Assembly (NCBI GenBank): GCA_015680905.1
Contig: CM027378.1
Location: forward strand, 8,289,001 to 8,353,000
Reading direction: 5' to 3'
DNA length: 64,000 nt
Source of the DNA: Coptis chinensis
Lineage: Eukaryota > Streptophyta > Magnoliopsida > Ranunculales > Ranunculaceae
A program made the position numbers and the translations under genes. Shown here one piece after another: positions 44,999 to 54,894 of this stretch. Within the stretch, counting starts at the first letter, position 1, and the number at the start of each line of letters is the position of its first letter. The notes beneath the pieces were generated by a model. It was not told the origin of the DNA. It did no database searches and worked only from the letters and a program-made list of their open reading frames with translations.

Positions 44999-46825
44999 AG
45001 CGGGAGATAAGGTAAGTTTTAATTCTAGTTAGTGTCTGCTTATGTCCCAAGCAATTTGATTCTTGTTAACCCCATAATGGGTGGAACTCTTATAGAGTTG
45101 CGTCAATTTTTTATTTCCTATATTAGTACGTTCTAACCTTGTTTTGCAGATGTTCCTAAATTTCACGCACTTTAATGGTATTTTTCCTACCCTCTTTATT
45201 TAAATGCTTTGAGGACAAAGCATGATTCTTGTTTAGGGGGGGGGGGGGGCATAGAAACATGTGTAATTAAGGTATCTGTTAGGATATAGATAGGTATAAT
45301 ATGCATTTGTTTTCTAGTTAAAATTTTAAAAATTCAAAAATATAAATAAATAAGTTCATGCTATACACTTAGGAATATTGGTCTTGTTTTCCTTCTCTAT
45401 GCTCTTAATAATCTAGAAGTCTCACGTAGCTTTTGCATTAGAATAATTTTTAGAAACTTAGGTTAATATGTAGGTAATAATCTTTGCATCTATCTATAAA
45501 TATATTACATGAGTATCTATGATTGTTAGCAGTAAGTTTATAAAATCTAGGCTAGAGTACTTATTCTACAAACTAACCCTGTGAGAATATAGCCTAAAGC
45601 CTTATATGAGCGAAACATTTGAGAAATGACACAAGGGAGAAGTAAAATCCGGATAGAGAAATCACACGTCCACTTGCTTGATCACTATGCCATATCCTAA
45701 GCGAGAATTTAGGCCCTCTTTGGATCGATATAGCCAGAAATTCAAACCTATGAATTATTTTCCGCTAGTCGCCCTTCTGATGCCCTTCTTTAGCCTTTCA
45801 TAAACCACAAATCCTTTACCCTATTACAAAAACAAAACAAAATAAAAAAAATCAACCTACCCAATCTAGATAAGTCTAAGAATAGAATGAGGAAGAAAGA
45901 AGAAGAGAAAAAACATGTGTAAACAAAAGTTAGTTAATTGCTTCAGAAAATAAGAAAAGAAGTTTCCATCCAAAGAAAAGAAAAATAAAAATAGAAATAA
46001 AATAAAAACTCCAAAAAAATAGAATAAAAGGAGTCAAAAGCCAAAGAAAAAGAAAAAAATATGGCTAAGGATGGAAACAAAGTGTAGAAGCAAAAGTAAA
46101 TAACAAGGTTTTCTCTAGTTATATAATATGAAGACTCTATTATCTCAGACTTGTCCTTTTGAATATCCATTTCCTTCCTTCTTAAACCATCTCATAATCC
46201 CCGCAACACCTAATAAAGACCTCTAGCTCAATTAGGAATAGGTTAGTGTGATAGTAAGTGGCAGATGTGTTTGATCGACTCCGGCTTCCTTGTTGTCATT
46301 GAGATTGCAAGGTAAAGTGTGCCCACTGCATTAATCGGAGTAGATGTAAACTTGAGTGGAAAAAATCAGAGTGTTGTATCTTGACTATTATTGTGAGAAC
46401 CTACTTAAGGACGCTATTCCAAGTTTCAAAAACGAACTTGCTAGGCATTTCATAGTATTACTCGTTGTATATATGTTTATTATAGATGATTGATTATTAT
46501 GCATATATTAGCTTAGATTTCGACTTGATTACTCTATATGCATTGCTAGTGAGAGGTATAGTTAATTTAGAGCATGAATAAGGAAACAATAGTTTTATTT
46601 CTTAGTCGTTGTAGTATAGATGAAGTTGTGAGTACCTTAACTGGAAAACTCTCATGAGGCTATAACTCGTCCACTAGGGAATTCCTAGTAGTTTAAGGCC
46701 TTGTTGCATATGGTCAATGCAATCGCACTCAGCGAAACGAGAGTAGATAGAACTCCATTTTTGGTCACTTATTCTAATTTCTCATCTTTGCTTGAGGACA
46801 AGAAAAATGCTGTTTGGGGGTTGTT
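44999..46825 (+). other. 3' untranslated part of the Athila-like element
   Basis: 1.8 kb without recognised ORFs. It includes a G run of about 14 at 45237-45250 after a GAGGACAAAGCATG segment, a purine-rich stretch (45830-46080), and the polypurine tract TTTGGGGGTTG (46814-46824) just before the 3' LTR. Confidence 0.7.
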
Positions 46826-48464
46826 TGATAAGAGCCCAAAATTGTAGTTTTAACCCATAATGATCATACTTTTTAGACCAATTATGTGAGTAATAATTAA
46901 GAGTTAATAATCGACACGTGTTTTATGTTTTTCAGGCTTCAAAGTCCATTATGTGCAGAAATGTGCCACTTTAGCGAGATAAAGGAGCAAAGGTCGGTTA
47001 CTAAGGAGTTCTGTGATTAAAGGCCAATTTTCAAGAAGACAAAGCCTCTATAAAGCCCGGTCAAAAGATGAAAAGGCAAAGTCCACGTGGGCAGAAACAG
47101 TGCACAAAGTCAACAGAACTTCCGAAGACCATATCTTTGGACTCAGACCTCGGAATTGGGCCTACCTTACTTCAAAACGACCGGCTCGGAAAGAGCTTTC
47201 CAATGGTCTAAGCCTTGACCCAATCAGAGGAGCAAAAGTGGACGAAAAGTCTGTTGAAGCCAACTGCAACTGAAGAGGCCTTTTTGGACTGAAAGAATTG
47301 GGTTTTGGGCCTGATTCTCTGGCCCAAAACATGGCTCCAAGCCCATGCACGATTTTTGGATCTGAAAAGATATAAAAACAAAAGCTTAGCTCTTTGTTAA
47401 TGGTAGCTAGTTAGACCTAAAACTATAGATAATTCTAGATCTAGTTTTCATTTAATAAAATTAAGTTTAGTTTAATTCCAATTATTATTTTAGATTAATC
47501 TTTAGAATCATTGTTCTTTATTAGTTTGATAAATAAAATAGCTAGTTTGTCAATTTCGATTCTTGTCATTTACAATTGTTTAGATCTAAATTCCATTATT
47601 ACGTAGAAAGCTAGACCTAGATTAGTTAGATTATTAATTTAGTATTTGAATCATAGTTTTATTATTCATTAGATTAATAAAATAGTGTTCTCCATAATCT
47701 AGTTTCATTTCCATTAATTGTTTAGTTTCAATTCGTAGATTCAATTATTTGTCAGTATTAGTTTAATTTAATTATTACATTAGTAGTTTTGAATTGAGTT
47801 TAAAAAAGTAAAGTTCAAATCTTTATATCATGTCTTGTTTGAATTCCATTGGGAATGATAGCGTGATGATTCTCGGCTAAACCTCCATTTGAGGGGGTTG
47901 AGAAGCCTTGATGAAAGCTTGATCCCGATTATCGTAGAGTCGTCGTAATTTCCTTTCCACTCTAGAAATGATTAGTTCACCATGAGAATGGGTGTAATCG
48001 TTCACATGCTAGTTATGAATTGGTAGAAATGTCATGTGTAATTAGGGATTAGGAGTAACCAGATTGTTCTGCGAAGTAGTTCAATTCGGATTACGATGAT
48101 TCGTCGTTAGTAGGATTAAGTCGAGTTAAGGTGGAATCAATCCCCCTCAATTCCTTATCATAGAATCGACGTAGCATTCCATAGTTGTTCTAATAGTCGA
48201 CTAATTGCATCTTGTGGGTAGTTGCATCGTAGTCTAGTTGTCATTTCATAAATCTCTCATTAGACTTAGAGTAGAGTAATTAGACTAGAAAACACAGCAT
48301 GCGGAAGGACTAGGAGTGGAACGAATCTTCTACTCCACTATATCTCATAGGATTGAGAGTAGAAATCTTTGATAAATATAGGCACATAAGATAGTTTTAG
48401 TTTACTTACGTTTTGAGTTTTATCGTTCATTTCGTAGGTAAACTATCATTTTTATGTTTTATCA
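46826..48464 (+). repeat. 3' LTR of the Athila-like element
   Basis: 1639 bp, nearly identical to 35547-37186. Most differences lie in the first 120 bp; the rest shows only scattered substitutions. Confidence 0.95.
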
Positions 48465-50439
48465 CTTGCTAAGGTAGGAACCTACATACCAATATATAGC
48501 ATGCTTATTTTCATGCATGATTTGATTTGTTTAAATTGTTAAGAGATAGTTTGCGTATCAACCATTCATATATATATGGTATTCATGTTTGCATTTGTAT
48601 TTTTCCGCGATATAAACTAAATATACGAATAGCTTTTGTGTGAAAAATGGTTTTTGTGAAAGCGGGGTAGTGGGGATTTATTTTCTTTGTTAAAAGAGCA
48701 AAACTGGTTTTGGGAAGGGTTCGCGTCTCTTGTCTCAGTAAGGAGACAAAGAGATGGATTTTGTAATGCGGGTAAGGATTATCCGATTGTTTGTAACTAG
48801 GTGGGAGGTTCTGGATTGTTCCCGGGATGGTTGTTATTATTTACGATGATTCGCCGTTTGGGAATCATCGGTTGTTATTTACTATGACTGGCCCGTTTGG
48901 GAGTCATAGGTAGTTTTTACTCGATTGTGGGAAATCCAGGAACTCACACCTACAAAATCAACAGTTTTAAAAGAAAAACTAAATATGTAACTAGAGTATT
49001 TGGAAACAATCGGTAATACGAGTATATATATAGATATTACTATGCTTATCACGAGGGGATTTAGAAAAGGAATTGTGAATTCCTATAAAGAAGGAACTGT
49101 TGTCGCAATTCCGGAGACGACAGTTCGCTCTAGGATTCCAACTGTGGTGTACACCTTTCGAGGTGGTGGGCCACCTTTAAAGGGATGGATCACTGGATGT
49201 AGTCCGGGAATTCCTTTTACGTGTCACGTTGTATGGTGATTAGCTTGTGTGGGGTTATATGTTACCTCGATGAGGTTTAGACGCGAGGAGTGAGAGTTTA
49301 GTCCACTCCTGGATGTGTGTCAGGATCCTGAGCAGTCTGCAGTCGTCGAACGGTTGACCACCGTAAGTTAGGTGACGGCCGTATATGGGGTCGTGGTCAC
49401 GGGGCCCACCGAGCCCTAAAAGCTTTGGGGATTTTGTGTAAAACGAACACAACAACGGCATTTCAGCTCCACGCGGTAAAATCAGGAAAACAACGGTTGC
49501 ATGGTTCACTTTGGAAAGTAATCGAATCGAGATTTGCCTGCGGATCATGAGTACCCGGTCGTACCCTCACCATTCTAATAGGATGCAGCGGTCATAATAG
49601 TTGTATGATGATTGTGAAAACTATATTTTGAATATTAATGAAGCATGTCGAAATGAATTATGCTAGTTAGTGATGTATGTATATAGTCACGATATTTTGA
49701 TTCGTATTATGGAAACCCTGCATGTTTTAAATGTTTTCTATAAGTAGACTATTTATTGGTTATGTGCGTTTCTACTGGGCATAGTTGTTGCTCATCCTAC
49801 TTAACATTTCAGACGAGCCAGTTGCGGAGGAGGCTTTTCCTAACCCTAGCGATGATGGTGATGGGGATTTGGAAGGATTCCCTTATGCTTGACGAGGATA
49901 GAGTCAAGTTCATATTTTGGGTTGTATAGAGATAGTCTAGTCATTTTGGTTGTATATATAGAGAGCTCCACTCATTTTGATGTATTTATTTGATGTATTG
50001 GAGTGTAGTTAATCTTAAACATTTTGGTTATGTATATGGACACCTCGGTGGCGTATAAAGTTGATTTTGTATATATATGGTTGTTGGATGGGTACACATA
50101 TTGCGATGTCCAGGTTATGATAGGTTTTCGGGTTTACAAATGTCGATTAAACAAAGGAAACTCTGCCGAAATTTCGGTAGAATCGGGATAGCGACCGCCT
50201 CGAGATTCATTCCACGTCCTCGGGATGTGTGTTGGGTCTCGGGGCGTGACATACCTAAACATGAAATATGGCAAATTTAAGAATAATACCTTGAACACAA
50301 CAATTGTGGAAACAATTACGTCCACAGCTGGTAATAGGAGCTTCCTCTGAATCTTTCTGGTAATTAGAAACAACAGTAGGAACTCTCTTGATCCTCAACA
50401 TCTTCATTGATGATGGTTTTGATGAAAAGGGGATATAAA

Positions 50440-50631
50440 CTAAGCTAGTAAAGAAAAGAAAAGACGACCACCACCTGCAAGAAAGAGGAGATCAGAAGGT
50501 GAGCCGCCTTTAGAAGGCAAAGCACCACGTCCACCGTGGGGAGAAGGACTAGTTAAATACATACAACCTTTGCATCGTACACTACGGACATGAATTATAA
50601 CAACAGAAACTAAAACTTTGGTTATTGCCGT
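50440..50631 (-). promoter_or_regulatory. Captured VTC2 upstream ORF (non-AUG type)
   Basis: On the - strand, ahead of VTC2 exon 1, an open frame ends at 50440, 38 nt before the VTC2 start. It contains RCKGCMYLTSPSPHGG and GGSPSDLLFLAGGG. Plant GDP-L-galactose phosphorylase mRNAs are known to carry a conserved uORF that starts at a non-AUG (ACG) codon and mediates repression by ascorbate. An in-frame ACG lies at 50631-50629 with A at -3 and G at +4, giving 63 codons, close to the known size. The frame is undamaged although the main ORF is dead. An in-frame ATG further up (50691) is also possible. Confidence 0.75.
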
Positions 50632-51033
50632 GATTTCTACAACTCTCCTAACACTGGGTTTCACCACCTTCAATTCTACGTACTTGTTCAAACTTTAAAC
50701 TAAAAATAGCCCCAGCACTAGCACAATCAAATATTAACTTCATGAGTTTTTATCTGATTATGCTATTAGTGTATTGAGCTTTACAAAGGGAGGGCCACCT
50801 ATGTCTAGTTTTTTCAGTGCCTGTTTCACAACTCTTGCTTTCAAATACAAGTGGTTTATGGGTTTGTGGGATGATATGAACAATGAGCAAGATGCTTGGG
50901 TTACTAGGTACATATTATTAATTGATTCTTATTAAAATTTTAACTATCAAGACAAAAAATATAAAGTTGGGCAAACAAAGAAAGTCAATATGTTGCAATA
51001 ACTGACAAAAAAAAAAGGAAAGAAAAGACATAC

Positions 51034-51452
51034 TTGTTTTCCATTGATAACATGTGTTTCCTCAATGACAATATCAACAACAGATGGATCAGCATAAGTA
51101 ATAAATCCAAAACCCCTTGGGTGTCCCATGTATCGATCTTTCATTATAACCAAATCAGTAATTCCTCCATACTTTTCAAAGTAGTTTGTAAACACAGCTG
51201 AAAATTAACCAACAACATCACAACTCAACCTCAAACACAACATAATAAAACTAAAATAATAAAAACAAAAAATTAAAGAATATGTTTTACCTAAAGTGGT
51301 GTCCTTAGCTAGACCACCAATGAAAATTTTCCTGAAAAGAATAATACAAAGAGTTAGATAGACACTAAATAAAAAAAAGTGAGAATGTGGTGTAGAGAAA
51401 CGAACCCAGGGCTGGCTTTCTCGTTGTCAAAGGACTTTGTTTTTGAACCCAT
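51034..51452 (-). pseudogene. Captured RRM/hnRNP-type RNA-binding protein, exons 1-3
   Basis: Exons on the - strand: 51452-51406 (MGSKTKSFDNEKASPG), 51331-51291 (KIFIGGLAKDTTL, RNP2), 51197-51034 (FEKYGGITDLVIMKDRYMGH, then PRGFGFITYADPSVVD with RNP1, ending INGKQ). This is the first RRM of plant hnRNP1/Musashi-like proteins. Splice sites look intact. The second half of the RRM and the rest of the protein are missing, so it is a truncated copy. The parent should be a full-length gene elsewhere. Confidence 0.85.
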
Positions 51453-51713
51453 TGTTATTGTGTCAGAGAATTAGGAATTGAGTAAAACTGTTGGAGGTAC
51501 TTTGACTAGATATCTAGAATGAAAATAACTAACTCGGTAAGATGATTCAATTGATGATGTTTCGACGTTTTGGTTTGCCCTCTCCGTTGTTTTCAAATGA
51601 AACTCCTGAACAGAATATATTTACTTTATGACCTTAGCCATATATTTTCATTCCTATCCTAAAGATCTATAGAAAACTAGATTACACGAAAACGGCGGTT
51701 GAGGGGTACTTAC

Positions 51714-52177
51714 AGGCAATGCACGAGGCAATGTTGAAGCTTCCAACATCCGTAAGCAACAAAGATCAATTTAAGCGAAAAATATAAAGTAGACCATAGA
51801 AGATAAAAAACATGTCAAAGTTAACAAACCTTCTTGTTAACTGGTCCGGTCTTAAACTTTGGAATATTGGCCATCATCTCTTCCTCAAGCTCAAGCCAAC
51901 TTTTCCCGATTGCCGAAAGAACGGCGAGATGTTTCGTGTCGGGCTCCTTAGGTCTCATCAATGTGAGTTTTGGCTTAGAAGTGGCGTTTACATACTGACA
52001 TACCCACACAATTTACATTAGGTTGAACATGCTAGTGACGGATGAAACAGTTAAGCGGGGAAACACAAAATCAGAAGTCGATTATTACATGCAAGATCAA
52101 ACCTGTCCCTTGTCTTTGGACTCAAATTTCCTCAACATTAATTTTGTAGAAATGAAAGGTGTTGGTGCTGCTCCTTC
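51714..52177 (-). pseudogene. Captured TPX2-family exons
   Basis: - strand exons 52177-52103 (EGAAPTPFISTKLMLRKFES), 51994-51830 (SKPKLTLMRPKEPDTKHLAV, then ELEEEMMANIPKFKTGPVNK) and about 51749-51714 (MLEASTLPRALP). The PKEP...ELEEE...IPKFKxxPxNKK(I)LEAxTLP order is the TPX2 importin-binding/central region of plant microtubule-nucleation TPX2 proteins. The third exon lacks a clear acceptor. Frames of the first two exons are open. Only this segment of the parent gene is present. Confidence 0.8.
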
Positions 52178-52489
52178 CTGAACATAAAGCTTAATAGTGA
52201 AAGAGAATTTCATACAAATTAGTAACCCCCACAAAAGTGGGTATTTGACATATGTACAACCGCCCTTATAATGCCACTGAAACCAGTGACATATATAAGC
52301 AAGATTACCATAACGAAAGAAAAAAAGAACTGACTTTGATTTTATTCACTAATAATATATCTCTGCCCTGCCCCCTTTAAATTAATTTATATTAATTAAT
52401 TAGTGTAAAAACGAGTTTTTTCTTCAAAAATGAGGATAAAGAAACAAACTCGCAAGTCAAAAACCGTTTCTTTATTTAAAATTGCTTAC

Positions 52490-52798
52490 CGGAACAATGA
52501 GTTCGCTTTCTGGAACAAAACCAAACTCATTCTTTATAGAAGGACCATCAGAACAAGTTTTCAAGTCGTGTTCTTGAGAAGAAATAGAAGAATACCCTTT
52601 TTATTCGTCATCATCTTCAACAACAAAGTCTTTCTCTTTCTCTTGAACATCTTCATTTGAAAAGTTTAGAAGACCATTAGTTCCATTTCCACACCATAAA
52701 TCTTCATTGAAAACTTGCTGGGTTGTTGTTGTTGTTTTCAAAGCAGACATCTCAAGCCAAAAACTGGTTTTCAAAGCTTTGGTTTCAACACAATCCAT
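52490..52798 (-). pseudogene. Captured GATA transcription factor exon 1
   Basis: - strand start at 52798: MDCVETKALKTSFWLEMSAL, then TQQVFNEDLWC and LLNFSNEDV, the N-terminus of plant class-A GATA factors (GATA5/6-like). A stop at about 52600 interrupts, after which the same frame continues with KNEFGFVPESELIVP and a GTAAGC donor at 52490. The zinc finger, encoded in later exons, is absent. Upstream sequence (52799-52960) is CT-rich leader-like sequence on this strand, so the parent promoter-proximal region may have been captured too. Confidence 0.8.
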
Positions 52799-53029
52799 TT
52801 GTTGGGAATTAGAAAAGGAAGAAGAAGGTAGGAAGTGATTGTTCTGGGGAAGAGGAGGAGGGGTTGAAGGAGAGAAAGAGGAACAAGGGTCACCAGCAAA
52901 ACCCTAACCTAGCAGCTGCTATGAGAGAGAAAGAGAGGGTTTCTATTTTTACGTACCGAGCGCGATTTCTTTTTTGTTTCCCTCTTTTCAAAATTTCGAT
53001 GTTGTTTTGGTTTTTTGGATTTGTAACAC

Positions 53030-53198
53030 TTCTCAAACGATTTTCAAGCGTTAGCAATTAATTCCGGAAATTCACGAAAATAAAGTAATGCTTTACAACA
53101 TTACTAACGCTTATATAGCGTTGCCAACTTACTAACGGTAAATAAGCGTTGCAAAGCAAAAAAGGTGTGTGTTGCAAATATCCTATTATGGTGTAGTG
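53030..53198. repeat. Right sub-terminal repeat region of the CACTA element
   Basis: Units such as CAAACGATTTTCAAGCGTT, ACTAACGCTTATATAGCGTT and ACTAACGGTAAATAAGCGTT precede the inverted CACTACACC end. They match the repeats at 30760-31090. Confidence 0.8.
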
Positions 53199-53201
53199 TA
53201 A

Positions 53202-53448
53202 CTCGCCATCATGGCTTATAAGTGACCTGAAGACCTGGATCTAACCTGAAGCAAGAGGGCACGAGGCCCGAGCTCCTTGCCTATATAAAGAGGATGAGGA
53301 ACTACGTCTGACCTGATTCAAGTTCTCCTTGCAAGAGAATTTGATACGTAGGCAGTTCGTCTATACGAACTTGGTCAAACCTAATCAACCATTCTATCTC
53401 CTCCAAATTACCTATACTTGTAAGGTTAAACGAAATATAACATTTACA
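53202..53448 (+). repeat. Right part of the Tat-like 5' LTR
   Basis: Continuation of the LTR after the CACTA insertion. CCTATATAAAGAGG near 53280 is a good TATA box. The end ...AACATTTACA precedes a TTGGCGACGTATGTGG primer-site-like sequence. Confidence 0.6.
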
Positions 53449-53531
53449 TTGGCGACGTATGTGGCTCGATTTCTTGAGTTCACAAACCTTCAAACAAAAA
53501 ACTTTCGAACAAAATCTCAAGCCCACGAAGA

Positions 53532-54747
53532 ATGGAAAACTTACACGATCAACTGAAGGTTATGGCTACCCAGATGGAAGCCATGAACGGTAACATCGTC
53601 CAGCTCCAACAGGAGAACGCCGCTCTCAAAACCCATGTTGAATCCCAGAGTCCGAACGGGGTTTCCGTTGAGGACAGGATCAATGAAGTCAACCAACAGA
53701 TCAACAGTCTCTCCTAGCAGATCGAATAGAGCACTGAGAAGAAGGACACCACTCAGGTCGTCCACAAGATGCTGAAGATGTACTGGGCATCACCTTTCAC
53801 ACTCGAAGTACTCAATAAATCCTCCCCTCAAGATTTCATTCAGCCTCGGTTCTTAATGTACGATGGCAGCATGTGCCGTGGTCAGCACGTAGCTCGCTAC
53901 ATTCAAAGCCATGCACTCTACAGTGCACATGAGTTCGACCACCTGCAATGCCGCTTGTTTCCAGTAAGCTTAAAAGACGAAGCTCTCGACTGGTTCTACT
54001 CGCTAGGACCAAACTCAATATGACAGCTTCGAAAAGCTAACTGACTAGTTTGCTAGCCAGTAAGTCCACAACAGACGTAAGACAGCTGACCTCAATTCAC
54101 TATTCCAATTGTCTTAGAAGAGTGACGAACCAATTCGCACCTTCATGGGACATTTCAAGACAGAGCTATTGTCCATGGAGAGCGGCCTCAAAGAGTCGTT
54201 CGCCACAGTGGCCTTCTCAAATGCGATCAGGAAAAATACTGATCTGTCCAGGTCGCTCATGAAAGAGCACCTTGAAACACTGGCCAAACTGTACGCATGC
54301 GTGGAGAAGTATATCAAGCTTGCTGAAGGCATTGAAAAAGAAAGGCTAAAGGTCGCAGGCGAGGTCGCTACGATCTCAGATAACGCCCCGTCCTCCAACA
54401 AGCGACCCAGGCAACAAGGTCAGCAGACCAGCAACTGAAACCAATCCAAAAGAGAGTTCGCTGTGCTTACAAGATCTCCAAGTTACATACTGGAGAAAAT
54501 AGAAAACACGGCCTATCACCGACCTGAGGTAAAACGGCCAGAGGACACACTAGGGAAGCCATATTGCGCTTTCCATAAAGCAAAGTGCCATGAGACCAAC
54601 GAATGTCGGGGGCTCAAGTACTACCTTCAAGACATCATTGAGGTAGGGCATCTCAAACATTATACCGATATACCCGATGGCGACCTGCGTCACAAACTCA
54701 TGGCTCGCAGAGAGCAAAGCCGAACTCCACCACTCCCAAGCAGCTGA
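53532..54747 (+). pseudogene. Tat-like gag, many stops
   Basis: Starts MENLHDQLKVMATQ with a coiled-coil-like N-terminus (NIVQLQQENAALKTHV). The capsid region in 53769-54023 has FTLEVLNKSSPQDFIQPRF, then CRLFPVSLKDEALDWFYSLG. A further frame (54145-54438) has ALF/AFSNAIRKN-like capsid end and a lysine-rich tail. 54463-54747 has YCAFHKAKCHETNECRGLKY, which aligns with the CxFHxxxGHxTxxCxxL zinc-knuckle-like motif of Tat gag. At least five stops or frame changes. Confidence 0.8.
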
Positions 54748-54894
54748 GCTCGTTCTCATGCAAGAGGATGTTCAAATGAGCGATCACGTCACAAGCGTTG
54801 CCATCACTCCTCTGACAGAGACACCAACAGAACTATCAACATGATCACCTTCCAAGACGACTCGGTCACGTCCTCCAGAGAGAAAAGGTGACGA

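Larger units (their letters stand above)
35547..48464 (+). mobile_element. Non-autonomous Athila-like LTR retrotransposon
   Basis: LTRs of 1640 and 1639 bp (TGATAAGAGCCC...TTTTATCA) differ by only a few percent by eye; the 5-bp duplication CTTGC is exact (35542-35546, 48465-48469). The primer-binding site TGGCGCCGCTACC follows the 5' LTR, and a G-rich purine tract precedes the 3' LTR. The internal 9.6 kb has Athila-type gag and protease (37700-40711) but no reverse transcriptase, RNase H or integrase. Instead two blocks of other ORFs follow (42048-43061, 43991-44998). It must have been moved by proteins from another element. It is the youngest layer of the nest by position. Confidence 0.85.
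34218..50251 (+). mobile_element. 3.1-kb solo-LTR-like element, split by an Athila-like insert
   Basis: Begins TGTAAAGACTCAAATTCTCA, ends CTCGGGGCGTGACA, and is flanked by TACCT (34213-34217 and 50252-50256). Removing the 35547-48464 insert and one CTTGC leaves 3111 bp with no gag or pol. The leader-like segment near 34735-34880 (CCCTAAGAGAGAGAG ... AAAGGTGAGT) suggests a promoter-proximal transcript with a donor site. A matching CATTTCAG acceptor lies near 49806, followed by an acidic coding-like stretch (GATGATGGTGATGGGGA). Similar in size and ends to 554-3636. Inserted in intron 1 of the captured VTC2. Confidence 0.75.
32137..50401 (-). pseudogene. VTC2: Captured GDP-L-galactose phosphorylase (VTC2) gene, broken
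   Basis: GDP-L-galactose phosphorylase makes the first committed step of ascorbate synthesis. The - strand copy in the CACTA element has exons 50401-50290 (MLRIKRVPTVVSNYQKDSEE), 33691-33574 (GAKLPLYTFKRMK then, after a one-base shift, SPVAFLDSLLLGE), 33486-33445 (RGLFRYDVTACETK), 33299-33053 (VIPGEYGFIAQLNEGRHLKK...), 32655-32470 (SPIEYGHVLLIPK...TINHLHFQ) and 32385-32137 (AYYLSVPFPIEKAPT, stop, then VKISELLNYPVRGLV). The HLHFQ nucleotide-transfer motif (HxHxQ-like HIT signature) is present. Intron 1 was invaded by the 16-kb LTR nest. Defects: frameshifts in exons 2 and 4, stops in exons 5 and 6, no last exon found, and the WEDRMQ stretch between exons 2 and 3 apparently missing. A dead copy; a functional VTC2 should exist elsewhere. 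Confidence 0.9.
30738..53198 (-). mobile_element. CACTA element carrying four host gene fragments
   Basis: Ends are CACTACACCATAACAGG on the left and the inverted CACTACACCATAATAGG on the right, with TAA on both flanks (30735-30737, 53199-53201), the 3-bp duplication of the CACTA (En/Spm) superfamily. Sub-terminal regions hold many short AACGCTT/AAGCGTT repeats. Without the nested 16-kb LTR unit it is about 6.4 kb. No TNP2-type transposase is present, so it is non-autonomous. The cargo, all on the - strand in order, is GATA exon 1, three TPX2 exons, three RRM exons, and VTC2 leader plus six exons. Introns are kept, so capture was from DNA, not from mRNA. Confidence 0.85.

Noticed and set aside
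30738..53198. Autonomous CACTA element
   Set aside because: No transposase domain found in either part; the coding content is host-derived.
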